A DNA stretch of 64,000 nucleotides from Collinsella tanakaei (GCF_030373545.1 NZ_JAUDCO010000001.1:186001-250000); one strand, 5' to 3'; counted from the stretch's first letter, positions 23,637 to 33,964 are shown. Notes: a model not told the origin generated them from the sequence alone. Made by a program: numbers and translations.

Positions 23637-25465
23637 TCGGCAGCCTCCTTATCCGCGGCCTGGCCGGGCGTGGCGGCGCCAGCCCCCTCGAGCTCCTCGC
23701 GCTTGAGCTGGGACAGACAGATCTCCTCGTACAGCGGGCAGCTGGCCAGCAGCTCGTCATGCGTGCCGAGCCCGGCCACGCTGCCGTGCGACATGACGCA
23801 GATGAGGTCCGCGTCGCGCACCGACGAGACGCGCTGGCTCACGATGACCGTGGTGAGCGGCAGCGCGCCGCCCGCAGCGCCCTCGACGGAGCGCTGGTGA
23901 ATTGCACGGCGCAGCGCCGCGTCGGTCTTGAAGTCGAGCGCGGAGGCGGAATCGTCCAGGATCAGCAGCAGCGGGTTGCCCACCAGCGCACGCGCGATGG
24001 TGAGACGCTGGCGCTGACCGCCCGAGAAGTTCTTGCCGCCCGCCTCGACCGGCGCGTCCAGGCCCTGCGGCAGCTTGCGCACGAAGTCCTCGGCCTGCGC
24101 GATCGCAAGCGCGGCCCACAGCTCATCGTCGGTCGCCTTGGCATCGCGCCACGTCAGGTTGGAGCGGATGGTGCCCGAGAGCAGCGACGCCCGCTGCGGC
24201 ACGATGCCCACCACGTGGCGGAGCTGGTCGAGCGGCCAGCGGCGCACATCGGTGCCCATGACCTCCACCGAACCGGAGCGCACGTCGTACAGGCGCGGGA
24301 TGAGCGAGACGAGCGTCGACTTGCCCGAGCCCGTGCCGCCGATGACGCCGAGCGTCTGCCCCAGCTGCAGCGTGAGGCTCACGCGATCGAGGGTGTTGAC
24401 CTCGGCGTCGCCGAAAGCGAAGCAGGCGCCGTCCATGCGCAGCGCGGCCGGTGCGGTACCGCGCTCCACATCGGAGGCGCTCGGCAGGGTGACCGGCTCG
24501 TTGCCGTCATCGGTGATGCTCGGCTCGCAGTCCAGCACGTCGTTGACGCGCGAGGCGGAGGCGCTCGCCTTGGTGAACACCACCACGAGGTTCGCCACGT
24601 AGACGATGGAGAGCAGGGTCTGGGTCATGTAGTTCACGAACGCCATGACCTGGCCCTGCGTGAGCACGCCCGTGTCGACCTGGATGCCGCCCATCCACAG
24701 GATGGCGCATACGCCGAGATTCATGACCAGGAAGGTGACGGGGTTCAGCACGCTCGAGAGCTTGCCGACCGCGATGGCCACGGCCGACTGCTCGTACGCC
24801 GCCGCGCGGAAGCGCTCGCGCTCGTGGTCCTCGCGCACGAAGGCGCGCACGACGCGCATGCCCGACAGGCCCTCGCGCGTGATCAGGCCGATGCGGTCGA
24901 GTTTTGCCTGCATCTGCTTGAAGTACGGCACGCACCTCGCCATGACCAGCCAGAACACCAGGCCGATCAGCGGCGTGGAGATGAGGAACACGAGCCCGAG
25001 CTTCAGATCGATGAGCAGGGCGGCGCACATGGAGCCCACCGCCAGGAAGGGCCAGCGGATGAGCTGGCGCACGCCGAGCGCCACAGCGAGCTGCACCTGG
25101 TTGATGTCGTTGGTGATGCGCGTGATGAGCGACGGCGTGCCGAAGCGGTCGAGCTCGGCATAGGAGAACTCGTTGATACGGCGGAAGAGCGCCGAGCGGA
25201 TCTGGGTGCCCATGCCCTGCGAGGCGAGCGCCGCCATCTTCTGACAGACCAGGGTGAAGCACATGCCGACGACCGCCATGCCGATGAGCAGGGCGCCGTA
25301 GCGCAGCACAAGACCGGCATCGTGCGTGCCGACACCCTCGTCGATCATGCGGGCGATGACCAGCGGCGTCAGAAGGTCGAAGAAGACCTCGAGCAGCTTG
25401 CACGCCGGACCGATGATAAAGTAGCGACGGAATCCGCCGGAGAAACGCCTGAGCAGCTCTAGCAT
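23633..25465 (-). CDS. ABC exporter half-transporter, degenerate-site partner (second exporter)
   Basis: A 610-residue exporter subunit with a six-helix membrane domain and an ATPase domain. Walker A is GGTGSGKST, the signature FSGGQ, and Walker B ends LILDDSAS, with Asp where the catalytic Glu should be. This is the mark of the degenerate half of a heterodimer. The ATG at 25465 is taken as the start; a TTG 14 codons upstream is also in frame. The upstream gap to the SRP RNA has no strong promoter that I could place. Confidence 0.88.
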   Translation of the reverse strand: MLELLRRFSGGFRRYFIIGPACKLLEVFFDLLTPLVIARMIDEGVGTHDAGLVLRYGALLIGMAVVGMCFTLVCQKMAALASQGMGTQIRSALFRRINEFSYAELDRFGTPSLITRITNDINQVQLAVALGVRQLIRWPFLAVGSMCAALLIDLKLGLVFLISTPLIGLVFWLVMARCVPYFKQMQAKLDRIGLITREGLSGMRVVRAFVREDHERERFRAAAYEQSAVAIAVGKLSSVLNPVTFLVMNLGVCAILWMGGIQVDTGVLTQGQVMAFVNYMTQTLLSIVYVANLVVVFTKASASASRVNDVLDCEPSITDDGNEPVTLPSASDVERGTAPAALRMDGACFAFGDAEVNTLDRVSLTLQLGQTLGVIGGTGSGKSTLVSLIPRLYDVRSGSVEVMGTDVRRWPLDQLRHVVGIVPQRASLLSGTIRSNLTWRDAKATDDELWAALAIAQAEDFVRKLPQGLDAPVEAGGKNFSGGQRQRLTIARALVGNPLLLILDDSASALDFKTDAALRRAIHQRSVEGAAGGALPLTTVIVSQRVSSVRDADLICVMSHGSVAGLGTHDELLASCPLYEEICLSQLKREELEGAGAATPGQAADKEAAE

Positions 25466-25648
25466 GCGGGAACCCTTACCTTGCAGCGGAGACAATCCGA
25501 GGTTCAATCATACGATATCGAGGTTGCGCGCAGGTAATGCGAAGGTAATTTCACCGAGCGTTGAAGGCGGCAGGGTACAGGGGCGGGGGTGAAAACGCCT
25601 GGCCGAATCCCGCATGATGTCGGCGCAGCAAGAAGCGCCTGTGCACTC

Positions 25649-25737
25649 GATGGGAACGGGTGCCCGGCAGAGGCTCCTTATGGCTGCTTCCTCCCGGACC
25701 TGACCAGGTTCGGAACATATCGTCACCCGAACCCATC
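25649..25737 (-). ncRNA. ffs: Small signal recognition particle RNA (4.5S type)
   Basis: On the minus strand the region contains the invariant SRP core: GAACCTGGTCAGGTCCGG, then the GGAAGCAGCC tetraloop/asymmetric-loop segment bound by Ffh. The ends pair (GATGGG at 25737-25732 with CCCATC at 25654-25649, plus GGGTG with CACCC), giving an 89-base hairpin without an Alu domain, as in most bacteria outside Bacillus. The exact ends are judged from pairing. Neighbours are the ABC exporter gene downstream and a P2 palindrome upstream. Confidence 0.93.
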
Positions 25738-25820
25738 GAACGCGCAAGCGCTGTAAGCGACATGATACCCGACTCGAACCGGAAAATGGAAGCAACGACC
25801 ATTCTCCCACGCATCTGCAC

Positions 25821-25948
25821 ATGGGTTGGTTGGGGACGTGTTCCATCCAACCCATAATGGGTTGAGCGACAAGATGGTGCCAGGTACAAACCTGTCGGGT
25901 GACGCCGGTCAGAATGGGTTGGATGGAACACGTCCCCAACCAACCCAT
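25821..25948. repeat. Palindromic element P2 copy b with an inserted single P3 unit
   Basis: A perfect 35-base inverted repeat (25821-25855 and 25914-25948), containing GGTTGGGGACGTGTTCC, encloses 58 bases. Inside, 25867-25897 is a single 31-base P3 unit that differs by one base from 30681-30711. Compared with copy a at 20695, every arm substitution is compensated opposite. It lies 7 bases beyond the stop codon of the PatB-type gene. Confidence 0.85.
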
Positions 25949-25954
25949 ATGCTG

Positions 25955-27193
25955 CTACGAGAGGACGCGGGCGATGCGCTCGCAGGCGTCGAGCAGCACG
26001 CGGCGCGGGCTCGGCACCACCATGCGCTGGAAGAACTCGCCGCCTTGCGGGTCGAAGTTCACACCGTCCTGCAGCAGCACGCGGGCGTCCTCGTAGATGC
26101 GACGGTGCAGCTCAGCCCCATCGATACCCAGGGCACGGCAGCGCTCGGTGAAGTCGAGCCACAGGATGTAGGTGCCCTCCGGCGCGCGCACGCCCACGTC
26201 GGGCAGATGCTCGGCCATATAGGCGACGACCGTGCGGATGTTGCCGTCCAGATACGCCAGGCACTGCTCGAGCCAGTCCTCGCCCTCCTCGTAGGCGGCA
26301 ATCGCTGCGCTGATGGCAAACGGCGAGGGGTTCGCATGTCCTAAGGCGCTCTCGAAGCATTCCTTGTCGGCGGCATCGCTGAAGACCACATTGGTGGCGG
26401 GAAGCCCGGCGAGGTTGAACGTCTTGTTGGTGGCCGTGCAGGTGACGACGCGCGCCTCGGGTGCAACCTGGGCCACGTGGCGCATGCGCACGCCCGGCGC
26501 CAGCAGGTCGCCGTGAATCTCGTCGGCAACGATCAGCGCGTCATGACGGCTGCAGATGTCCGCGAGCCGCGCGATCTCCTCCTCCGTCCACACGCGGCCG
26601 ACCGGGTTGTGCGGGTTGCACAGGATGAGCATGCGGGCCTCGGGGCGCGCCGCCAGCTCCTCCAGCCCCTCGAAATCCATCGTGTAGTACAGGTCGCCCT
26701 GCTCGTCGGCGGCGGTATGGCGCACCAGATGGTTGTCGAGCAGGGTGCGTCCGTTGCCCTCCACCGCCTTGGCAAACGGCGGGTAGACGGGGCGCTGGAT
26801 GATGATGGCGTCGCCCGGCTCGGTAAACGCGCGCACACAGGCGTTGAGCGCCGCAACCGTTCCGGCGGAGTACGCCACGAGCGACGTGTCGATCTCCCAG
26901 CCGTCGCGCCGTGCGAACCAATCGCGCACCGCGGAGAAGTAGCGGTCGTTGCCCCCGATGCCCGAATAGCCGAAGATACCGTGGTCGACGGTTGCGTGGA
27001 GCGCGTCGAGGATGGGCCGCGCACAGCGGAAATCCATGTCTGCGGTAAAGAGGGCGATATGGTCGTCGGTGATGGCCGGCACGCCGCAGTGCTCCGCCGT
27101 CGCGACGGAATCGCTCCATTTCTCCGAATAGCTCCACCGGTCGTGGCGACGGTCGATAACCTGGTCGAAGTTGTAGGTGACGTGCTCGGACAT
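25955..27193 (-). CDS. patB: MalY/PatB family PLP-dependent C-S lyase
   Basis: A 412-residue fold-type I aminotransferase-like enzyme. The N-terminal YNFDQVIDRRHDRWSYSEKW block and TADMDFRCA are typical of MalY/PatB cystathionine beta-lyases. The PLP lysine lies in TNKTFNLAGLP (about Lys257), and ILCNPHNPVGRVW is the cofactor-contact block. Such enzymes cleave cystathionine or cysteine to release homocysteine or sulfide plus pyruvate. The ATG at 27193 follows TAGGAG. It probably forms its own unit; the next upstream gene ends 54 bases away. Confidence 0.88.
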   Translation of the reverse strand: MSEHVTYNFDQVIDRRHDRWSYSEKWSDSVATAEHCGVPAITDDHIALFTADMDFRCARPILDALHATVDHGIFGYSGIGGNDRYFSAVRDWFARRDGWEIDTSLVAYSAGTVAALNACVRAFTEPGDAIIIQRPVYPPFAKAVEGNGRTLLDNHLVRHTAADEQGDLYYTMDFEGLEELAARPEARMLILCNPHNPVGRVWTEEEIARLADICSRHDALIVADEIHGDLLAPGVRMRHVAQVAPEARVVTCTATNKTFNLAGLPATNVVFSDAADKECFESALGHANPSPFAISAAIAAYEEGEDWLEQCLAYLDGNIRTVVAYMAEHLPDVGVRAPEGTYILWLDFTERCRALGIDGAELHRRIYEDARVLLQDGVNFDPQGGEFFQRMVVPSPRRVLLDACERIARVLS

Positions 27194-27247
27194 ACGCGCT
27201 CCTATCGTTTTCCGGTAAACGATAGGCATCGTACCACGCAGAGGCTC

Positions 27248-29077
27248 CTAACCGTACAGGCGCATGAGCGTCTCCGCCGCGCAAGTAAGATTGCGCCGCG
27301 CTTCCTCGGGACGCAGTGCCTCGTCGAGCGACATGGGACGTCGCACGACTGGGATGACGGCCTTGATACCCGCCCGGTAGAGCGCGTCGAGCTCGTCGGC
27401 CCTGCCACCGACCAGCGCCACGACGGGAACGCCCGCCGCCTGCGCCCGGCGCGCGACGCCAACCGGTGCCTTGCCCGCCGCGGACTGCTCGTCCATCATC
27501 CCCTCGCCCGTGATGACGAGGTCGGCGTCCGCAAGCTTGGCGTCAAAGCCGACAAGATCCAAAACGGCATCGACTCCGGAGACAAGCTCGCCGCCGAGAG
27601 CGAGGACGGCGGCACCCAGACCGCCGGCAGCGCCCGCGCCAGGCACGCCGCCCAGCGAGCGGAACGCGCGGTCCTCCAGACGTCTGCTCGCCTCGTCCAG
27701 AAGCGCGCCGTATGCAATCATCCAGCGATCGTATGCACGCAGCGTGTCCGCATCGTCCGGCAAGCCCTTCTGCGGCCCGAACACCGCGATAGATCCACGG
27801 GGCCCCACCAGCGGACTCTTCACATCGGCAAGCGCCACCACGCGAGTGCCGCCCAAGGCATCGAGCGCCGGCGAGAGGTCGATATACGCGACGTCCTGCA
27901 ATCCCACGAGGCCGTCACGGACCTCACGGCCCGCATCGTCAAGCAGGCGGGCGCCGAGGGCGCGCAGGAAGCCCGAGCCGCCATCGCAGGTCGCGCTACC
28001 TCCCAGCCCCAGGTAAATCGTCCGGGCACCTTCCTGCGCCGCAGCGCGCACCAGCTGGCCCACGCCGTATGTCGACGCCGCAAGCGCCGCCTCGTGGGAG
28101 CGCCGGGAAAGGTCGAGGCCCGCCGCCTGCGCCATTTCGATAACCGCGATCGCGCCGCCCGATGCAGCGGCAAGCAGTCCTTCCGGCGCGGCTGAACGCG
28201 GCCCCCGCTCGCCAGGGACTTCAGGCGCGCCCGCCTTCCCTGCGTCGAGCCACGCATACCGCGCCGAGCAGGTGATGCCGAAGGCGTCGCGCACCTCCAT
28301 GCGCCGTTCGGCTGCGCCGGGTATGGACAGCACGGCGTCGAGTGTGCCCTCGCCGCCATCGGCGACGGGGACGCATTGGACCTGAATCGCCTTGTCGGCG
28401 CGGGCGATGCCCTCCGCGGCCCATTGCTCCACCTGCGCGCTCGAGGCGCTGCCCTTGAAGGCGTCCAGAGCGAGGAGGACGTTTTTAACAGGGCGCCCGG
28501 GCCGGGACGCCGCGCGCCTGCGGGCAGCGGTCGGGCGCGCAGGCGAAACCGCAGCACCCGCAGAGCACTCGTCGGCGCACGCATCCCGCCGTGCAGCCGT
28601 GACGCCATGCCGCCGCAGGTCCGAGAAAAAGGCCGTAAGCTCCGCGGCGCATTCATCTTCCAGGACACCCGCGGTGACCTCGAACGCATGGTTTAGGCGG
28701 TCGTCTTCGTTGAGGTCGTACAGCGATCCCAGCGCGCCGCCTTTCGGATCGGCTGCACCGTAGACGCAGCGGTCGATGCGGGCGTTGACCATGAGGCCCG
28801 CGCACATGGTGCAGGGCTCGAGAGTGACGTAGACCGTGCAACCTGTCAGGCGCCAGCGACCGAGGGCGCGCGACGCGGCGACCATGGCCGAAAACTCCGC
28901 ATGCGCCGAGGGGTCCTCGTCGTGTTCGCGCAGGTTGTGGGCACGGGCGATGATCTTTCCCTCGTGGACCACCACCGCACCGATAGGGACCTCCCCCATC
29001 TGCGCCGCAACACGCGCCTCGGCAAGCGCCTCGCGCATGAAGCGCTCATCAAGCTCGGCCATCTCGATTGTGTCCAC
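27248..29077 (-). CDS. tadA: Fusion of tRNA adenosine deaminase TadA and glycerate kinase
   Basis: A single 609-residue frame encodes two enzymes. Residues about 8-155 are TadA, which converts A34 to inosine in tRNA-Arg(ACG). It has the zinc-site HAE (59-61) and PCTMC (88-92) and the catalytic Glu61. After an Ala/Arg/Pro-rich linker, residues about 197-609 form a type 1 glycerate kinase: ALDAFKGSASS, LGLGGSATCDGG, VGPRGSIAVFGPQKG and VITGEGMMDEQSAAGK. I see no ATG, GTG or TTG with a ribosome site at the junction (the kinase begins CCT GTT AAA AAC), so it reads as a true fusion. A GTG start at 29077 is chosen for its upstream GGGAGGA; an ATG at 29062 is possible. Confidence 0.85.
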   Translation of the reverse strand: MDTIEMAELDERFMREALAEARVAAQMGEVPIGAVVVHEGKIIARAHNLREHDEDPSAHAEFSAMVAASRALGRWRLTGCTVYVTLEPCTMCAGLMVNARIDRCVYGAADPKGGALGSLYDLNEDDRLNHAFEVTAGVLEDECAAELTAFFSDLRRHGVTAARRDACADECSAGAAVSPARPTAARRRAASRPGRPVKNVLLALDAFKGSASSAQVEQWAAEGIARADKAIQVQCVPVADGGEGTLDAVLSIPGAAERRMEVRDAFGITCSARYAWLDAGKAGAPEVPGERGPRSAAPEGLLAAASGGAIAVIEMAQAAGLDLSRRSHEAALAASTYGVGQLVRAAAQEGARTIYLGLGGSATCDGGSGFLRALGARLLDDAGREVRDGLVGLQDVAYIDLSPALDALGGTRVVALADVKSPLVGPRGSIAVFGPQKGLPDDADTLRAYDRWMIAYGALLDEASRRLEDRAFRSLGGVPGAGAAGGLGAAVLALGGELVSGVDAVLDLVGFDAKLADADLVITGEGMMDEQSAAGKAPVGVARRAQAAGVPVVALVGGRADELDALYRAGIKAVIPVVRRPMSLDEALRPEEARRNLTCAAETLMRLYG

Positions 29078-29128
29078 GAATCCTCCCGACTTTAGCCGCA
29101 TTGATTCGATGCTATCATTACAACTCAC

Positions 29129-29218
29129 GGAGAGATGGCAGAGCGGTTGAATGCGGCGGTCTTGAAAACCGTTGAGCGCGCGAGCGTTCCGAGGGTTCGA
29201 ATCCCTCTCTCTCCGCCA
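29129..29218 (+). tRNA. tRNA-Ser (anticodon TGA)
   Basis: A 90-base tRNA with acceptor GGAGAGA/TCTCTCC, anticodon loop CTTGAAAA giving TGA, a long class II variable arm (around 29170-29189), T-arm GGGTTCGAATCCC, discriminator G and encoded CCA at 29216-29218. It diverges from the tadA fusion. The last 17 bases before the final A of CCA recur twice downstream (29380-29396, 29607-29623). Confidence 0.96.
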
Positions 29219-29274
29219 GTTACCTTTACGATAATGAAATAGCCCGAGGCCCGAAGCCCTTCTCAACTGAGGGC

Positions 29275-29396
29275 GAGAGGGATTCGAACCCGCAGGGCGC
29301 GAAGCTGAGAAAATGCGTTGAGCATTTTCCAGCGAAGCGCGCAAGGAGGCCCGCAGGGCCTGCGCAGCAGGCGGCCGACATCCCTCTCTCTCCGCC
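29275..29396. repeat. tRNA-Ser tail repeat, copy 1
   Basis: The unit begins with an inverted T-arm (GAGAGGGATTCGAACCCG), continues through GC-rich hairpins, and ends with the exact 17-base tRNA-Ser 3' end ATCCCTCTCTCTCCGCC (29380-29396). Its last 38 bases are identical to those of copy 2 (29586-29623). The gap 29219-29751 is filled mostly by these two units. Confidence 0.75.
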
Positions 29397-29481
29397 CCGA
29401 TCAGGACACGGCATTGGAACATAGCAGCCTACCTGCTCCATCCCAACAGGTTTGAAACCGGAGCCCTTTACCGCCACGGGC

Positions 29482-29623
29482 AGAGGGATTCGAACCCGTA
29501 GGGCCTCATGCTGCGCAAAGCGCGCGAGCCTCTTTGCCAGCATGAGTCGCAAGGAGGCCCGCAGGGCCTCTGCAGCGGGAGGTCGCCTGCGCAGCAGGCG
29601 GCCGACATCCCTCTCTCTCCGCC
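29482..29623. repeat. tRNA-Ser tail repeat, copy 2
   Basis: This has the same layout as copy 1: an inverted T-arm (AGAGGGATTCGAACCCG), GC-rich interior including CGCAAGGAGGCCCGCAGGGC shared with copy 1, and the 17-base tRNA-Ser 3' end at 29607-29623. It is longer than copy 1 by about 20 bases in the middle. Confidence 0.75.
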
Positions 29624-29751
29624 GCCGCCGGCCGACGGCGAAAGCCCGCTCCGCGCCCCTTCTCAACCGCCGGGCACCAACATCCCCCATCCCCCATAAA
29701 GCGTGTAAGATAGCGATGGTCTATCCCCGTATCGCAACCGGAAAGATGCCC

Positions 29752-30639
29752 ATGCCCGCTCTGCTCGCCATCACCGCTCCCGCCGTAGCGACCGTGTTCG
29801 CCGGAGGCGGTGCCGACTACCAGATGGTCCCCATCCCTATCGGCTTCGAGATGGCAGCCGTCGTCATCGCATCGGTCACCGGTGCGCTCACTGCACGCAA
29901 GCAGAAGCTCGACCTGGTCGGTGCCATCGCCCTCGCGGTCTTCTGCAGCCTGGGCGGCGGTCTGATCCGTGATGTCATCCTGCAGGTCGGCAGCGTCTAC
30001 TTCCTCGACCAGCCCCTCGCGCTGCCGTCCGCGGTCATCACCGCGGCCGTCACGTTCATGATCCCCTCGCTCATCGAGAAGCAAGACCGCCTCATCGCGG
30101 TGCTCGACATCTTCTCGGTCGGCCTGTTTGCCGCGACTGGCGCCGACAAGGCCTATGTCTACGGCTTCGAGCCCATCATCTGCGTGACCATGGGCTTCTT
30201 CACAGCGGTCGGCGGCGGCATGCTGCGCGACATCTGCCTGGGTCGCACGCCCGGCATCTTCCAGCGCAGCAATCTCTACGCCGTCGCGGCAATCGCCGGC
30301 GCCATCGCGTACGTGCTGCTTGCCGACATGGGCATCGACCACATCATCGCCGTCATCGTCTGCGTTGCCACCACGATGCTTTTGCGCTTCATCTCGCTTG
30401 CCTACGACATCAAAAGCCCTGCCGACATGGACATCGCCGAGGCGATCCATCGCTCGCGCCGCAAGATGCGCGCCACGCGCCCCGAGACGACGACCCGCTC
30501 CCCCGAGGAGCTTGAGGGCCGCCGCGAGCGCGTGCAGGCCGATATCGAGCGCCGGCGCCACCGCGAGCGCCGCAAGGCCGCGCTCGACCGCCTGCAGCGC
30601 CACCGCAAGGCGCGCGCCCACCGAAAGCTCGACCTCTAA
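29752..30639 (+). CDS. TRIC-type trimeric cation channel
   Basis: A protein of about 295 residues of the YadS/TRIC family, with about seven membrane helices in the first 215 residues and a charged, Arg-rich cytoplasmic tail. The two internal TRIC repeats each carry the hallmark glycine/charge motif, GGGLIRDVIL and GGGMLRDICLG. The family forms homotrimeric K+ (cation) channels. The start is uncertain. The ATG at 29752 has GGAAAG six bases upstream, and a TGTAAGAT extended -10 at 29704-29711 would place the transcript start near an alternative ATG at 29716. The Arg-rich tail after residue 235 is longer than usual. Confidence 0.82.
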   Translation: MPALLAITAPAVATVFAGGGADYQMVPIPIGFEMAAVVIASVTGALTARKQKLDLVGAIALAVFCSLGGGLIRDVILQVGSVYFLDQPLALPSAVITAAVTFMIPSLIEKQDRLIAVLDIFSVGLFAATGADKAYVYGFEPIICVTMGFFTAVGGGMLRDICLGRTPGIFQRSNLYAVAAIAGAIAYVLLADMGIDHIIAVIVCVATTMLLRFISLAYDIKSPADMDIAEAIHRSRRKMRATRPETTTRSPEELEGRRERVQADIERRRHRERRKAALDRLQRHRKARAHRKLDL

Positions 30640-30649
30640 AGCGGCTAAG

Positions 30650-30711
30650 CGACAAGTTTGTACCTGGCACCATCTTGTCGCGACAAGATGGTGCCAGGTA
30701 CAAACTTGTCG
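30650..30711. repeat. Palindromic repeat, family P3 copy c (perfect 62-base palindrome)
   Basis: Two 31-base arms, 30650-30680 and 30681-30711, are exact reverse complements with no loop. Each arm itself starts CGACAAG and ends CTTGTCG, and the core contains GGTGCCAGGTACAAA. It lies between converging genes (TRIC channel and typA). Single-arm relatives are at 25867-25897, 43828-43858 and, weaker, 11849-11879. Confidence 0.9.
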
Positions 30712-30728
30712 ACCCCCTTAACGCGAAA

Positions 30729-30756
30729 CGCCGCCACATCGTGCGATGCGGCGGCG
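30729..30756 (-). terminator. Terminator-like hairpin after typA
   Basis: CGCCGCCACATCG and CGATGCGGCGGCG form a stem of about 13 base pairs (one mismatch) 29 bases beyond the typA stop on the minus strand. It is followed by only GTTTCGCG, so the T-run is poor. Confidence 0.5.
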
Positions 30757-30784
30757 CGAATCCGAGCGTCTCTAAGAAAAGCCC

Positions 30785-32620
<1,836 letters not shown>

Positions 32621-32717
32621 GTACCCTCTTCCTCACTGCAGCGCGCGCCAGCCTCAATCGGCAGGCGCGCGATAATATCGGTAACCGGTTTAAAAAGCGC
32701 TTATATAGTAGCGGACC

Positions 32718-33170
32718 TTAGAAGAGCTGGGGCTCTTCACCTGCAGGTTCAGGGTCGCTCCACATAAAGTTATCGCCTGCGCCCATGTTGTCGAACAGCA
32801 CGTAGGCCGAATAGCCGCAGGGCAGCCCGCGCTCGCAGAAACTCACGAGTACGGCGTTCTCGTAATCGCCATCGATATCCACGCAGCCCGCGTAGGCGAC
32901 CGCATAGCGCTCGATCTTGCCCACACCTTCGTCGGTCACACCGTGGGCGGCGTGGGAGGAGATGAACTGCTGCGCGGCGGCGAGACAGGCTTCCTCGCCG
33001 TCCTCGGAAAAGGCCGCTTCGTAGCGGTTCCCCTGGGCATCTTCCACGCAGATGACGACGCCGGGGTTCTCGCCCTCGGCGAGTGCGTCGAGGAACAGAC
33101 CGATCATGTCGCACGTCATGGCGTCGAGTTCCGGCGATACGGCGCCGGCTGTCTGCTGATTGTCGGTCAT
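32718..33170 (-). CDS. Hypothetical acidic 150-residue protein
   Basis: An acidic soluble protein without a signal peptide or membrane segment. Visible features are VVICVEDAQGNRYEAAFSED and a C-terminal MWSDPEPAGEEPQLF tail. I do not recognise the family. The ATG at 33170 is selected because AGGGGAG lies 8 bases upstream; the open frame upstream is Arg-rich non-coding translation. It ends about 100 bases from typA and may be co-transcribed with it. Confidence 0.7.
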   Translation of the reverse strand: MTDNQQTAGAVSPELDAMTCDMIGLFLDALAEGENPGVVICVEDAQGNRYEAAFSEDGEEACLAAAQQFISSHAAHGVTDEGVGKIERYAVAYAGCVDIDGDYENAVLVSFCERGLPCGYSAYVLFDNMGAGDNFMWSDPEPAGEEPQLF

Positions 33171-33315
33171 ATCCCAGACTCCCCTCTCATGGGCTAACGA
33201 AACATTGTAGCGCACAGCACCCCTCGACGCGCATAGCCAGATGCAGGACGCCTGACGAGGGAGGGCGGCAGGCGGAGCGCCCCTCGTCGGACCCCATCCG
33301 CGCTCGGCGCCCCCA

Positions 33316-33903
33316 TCAAGCACCGAGCTGCGAGGCCTCCTCGGCGATCTTGCGCGCAGCGTCCCGCGTCTGCAGGAGCTCCCGCGAGCGCTTCTGCAGG
33401 GCGTCAACCTGACTCGAGAGCAGCACCGCATCGATGACGCCCCACACCGCCACCATCGAGGCGACCGAAAAGATGGTGAGACCGATGCCTCCCCGCATCC
33501 GCGAGAAGAAAAACGCGATCACAGCCGCCACCCCCGCCATCATGAGCATGGACCGGCGCCGTTCGCGCATGGTGCGCAGGTCGGCCACGACAGACAGGCG
33601 CGCCGTCTCGGCAGCGTTGGCACGTGCGGTGGCCTCGAAGGCGATGGACGCGGGCGAGCTCGCCGTCGCGGAGGAGGTCCTTCCCCCCGCCGTGCGCCGC
33701 GAGCTCCGCGCACCCTTGAGCAGCACGTCGCGCGCCTCGTTGATGGTGCGCATCTGCTGCTCGGCACGGGCGCGCAGGCGCTTGTTGTCGCCGTATTTAT
33801 CGGGGTGAAGCATCTGGGCAAGCTCGCGATACGCCGCAGAGATCTCCTCGCGGCTCGCACCCGCAGCGAGCCCGAGCACGTTGAGCGCCTCGTCGCGCGT
33901 CAT
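33316..33903 (-). CDS. DnaJ-domain membrane protein
   Basis: A 195-residue protein with an N-terminal J domain (about 1-70: DEALNVLGLAAGASREEI, then the HPD motif in LHPDKYGDN). A linker follows, then two close membrane segments at about 125-165 (MLMMAGVAAVIAFFFS and IGLTIFSVASMVAVWGVI) and a short coiled-coil-like C-terminus. J domains stimulate DnaK ATPase, so this may recruit DnaK to the membrane. It has no zinc-finger or substrate domain of true DnaJ. The ATG at 33903 follows GGAGGTGGAGG. Confidence 0.85.
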   Translation of the reverse strand: MTRDEALNVLGLAAGASREEISAAYRELAQMLHPDKYGDNKRLRARAEQQMRTINEARDVLLKGARSSRRTAGGRTSSATASSPASIAFEATARANAAETARLSVVADLRTMRERRRSMLMMAGVAAVIAFFFSRMRGGIGLTIFSVASMVAVWGVIDAVLLSSQVDALQKRSRELLQTRDAARKIAEEASQLGA

Positions 33904-33964
33904 GCCTCCACCTCCAACAAAACGCAGGCGGCCGGCGACGTGCCCTGGCGCCATCCTGCGGTAC

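Noticed and set aside
29226-29690. Minus-strand open frames over the tRNA-Ser tail repeats
   Set aside because: Their peptides come from antisense tRNA and T-arm sequence (a well-known source of spurious annotations such as RERDSNPR) and have no ribosome site.
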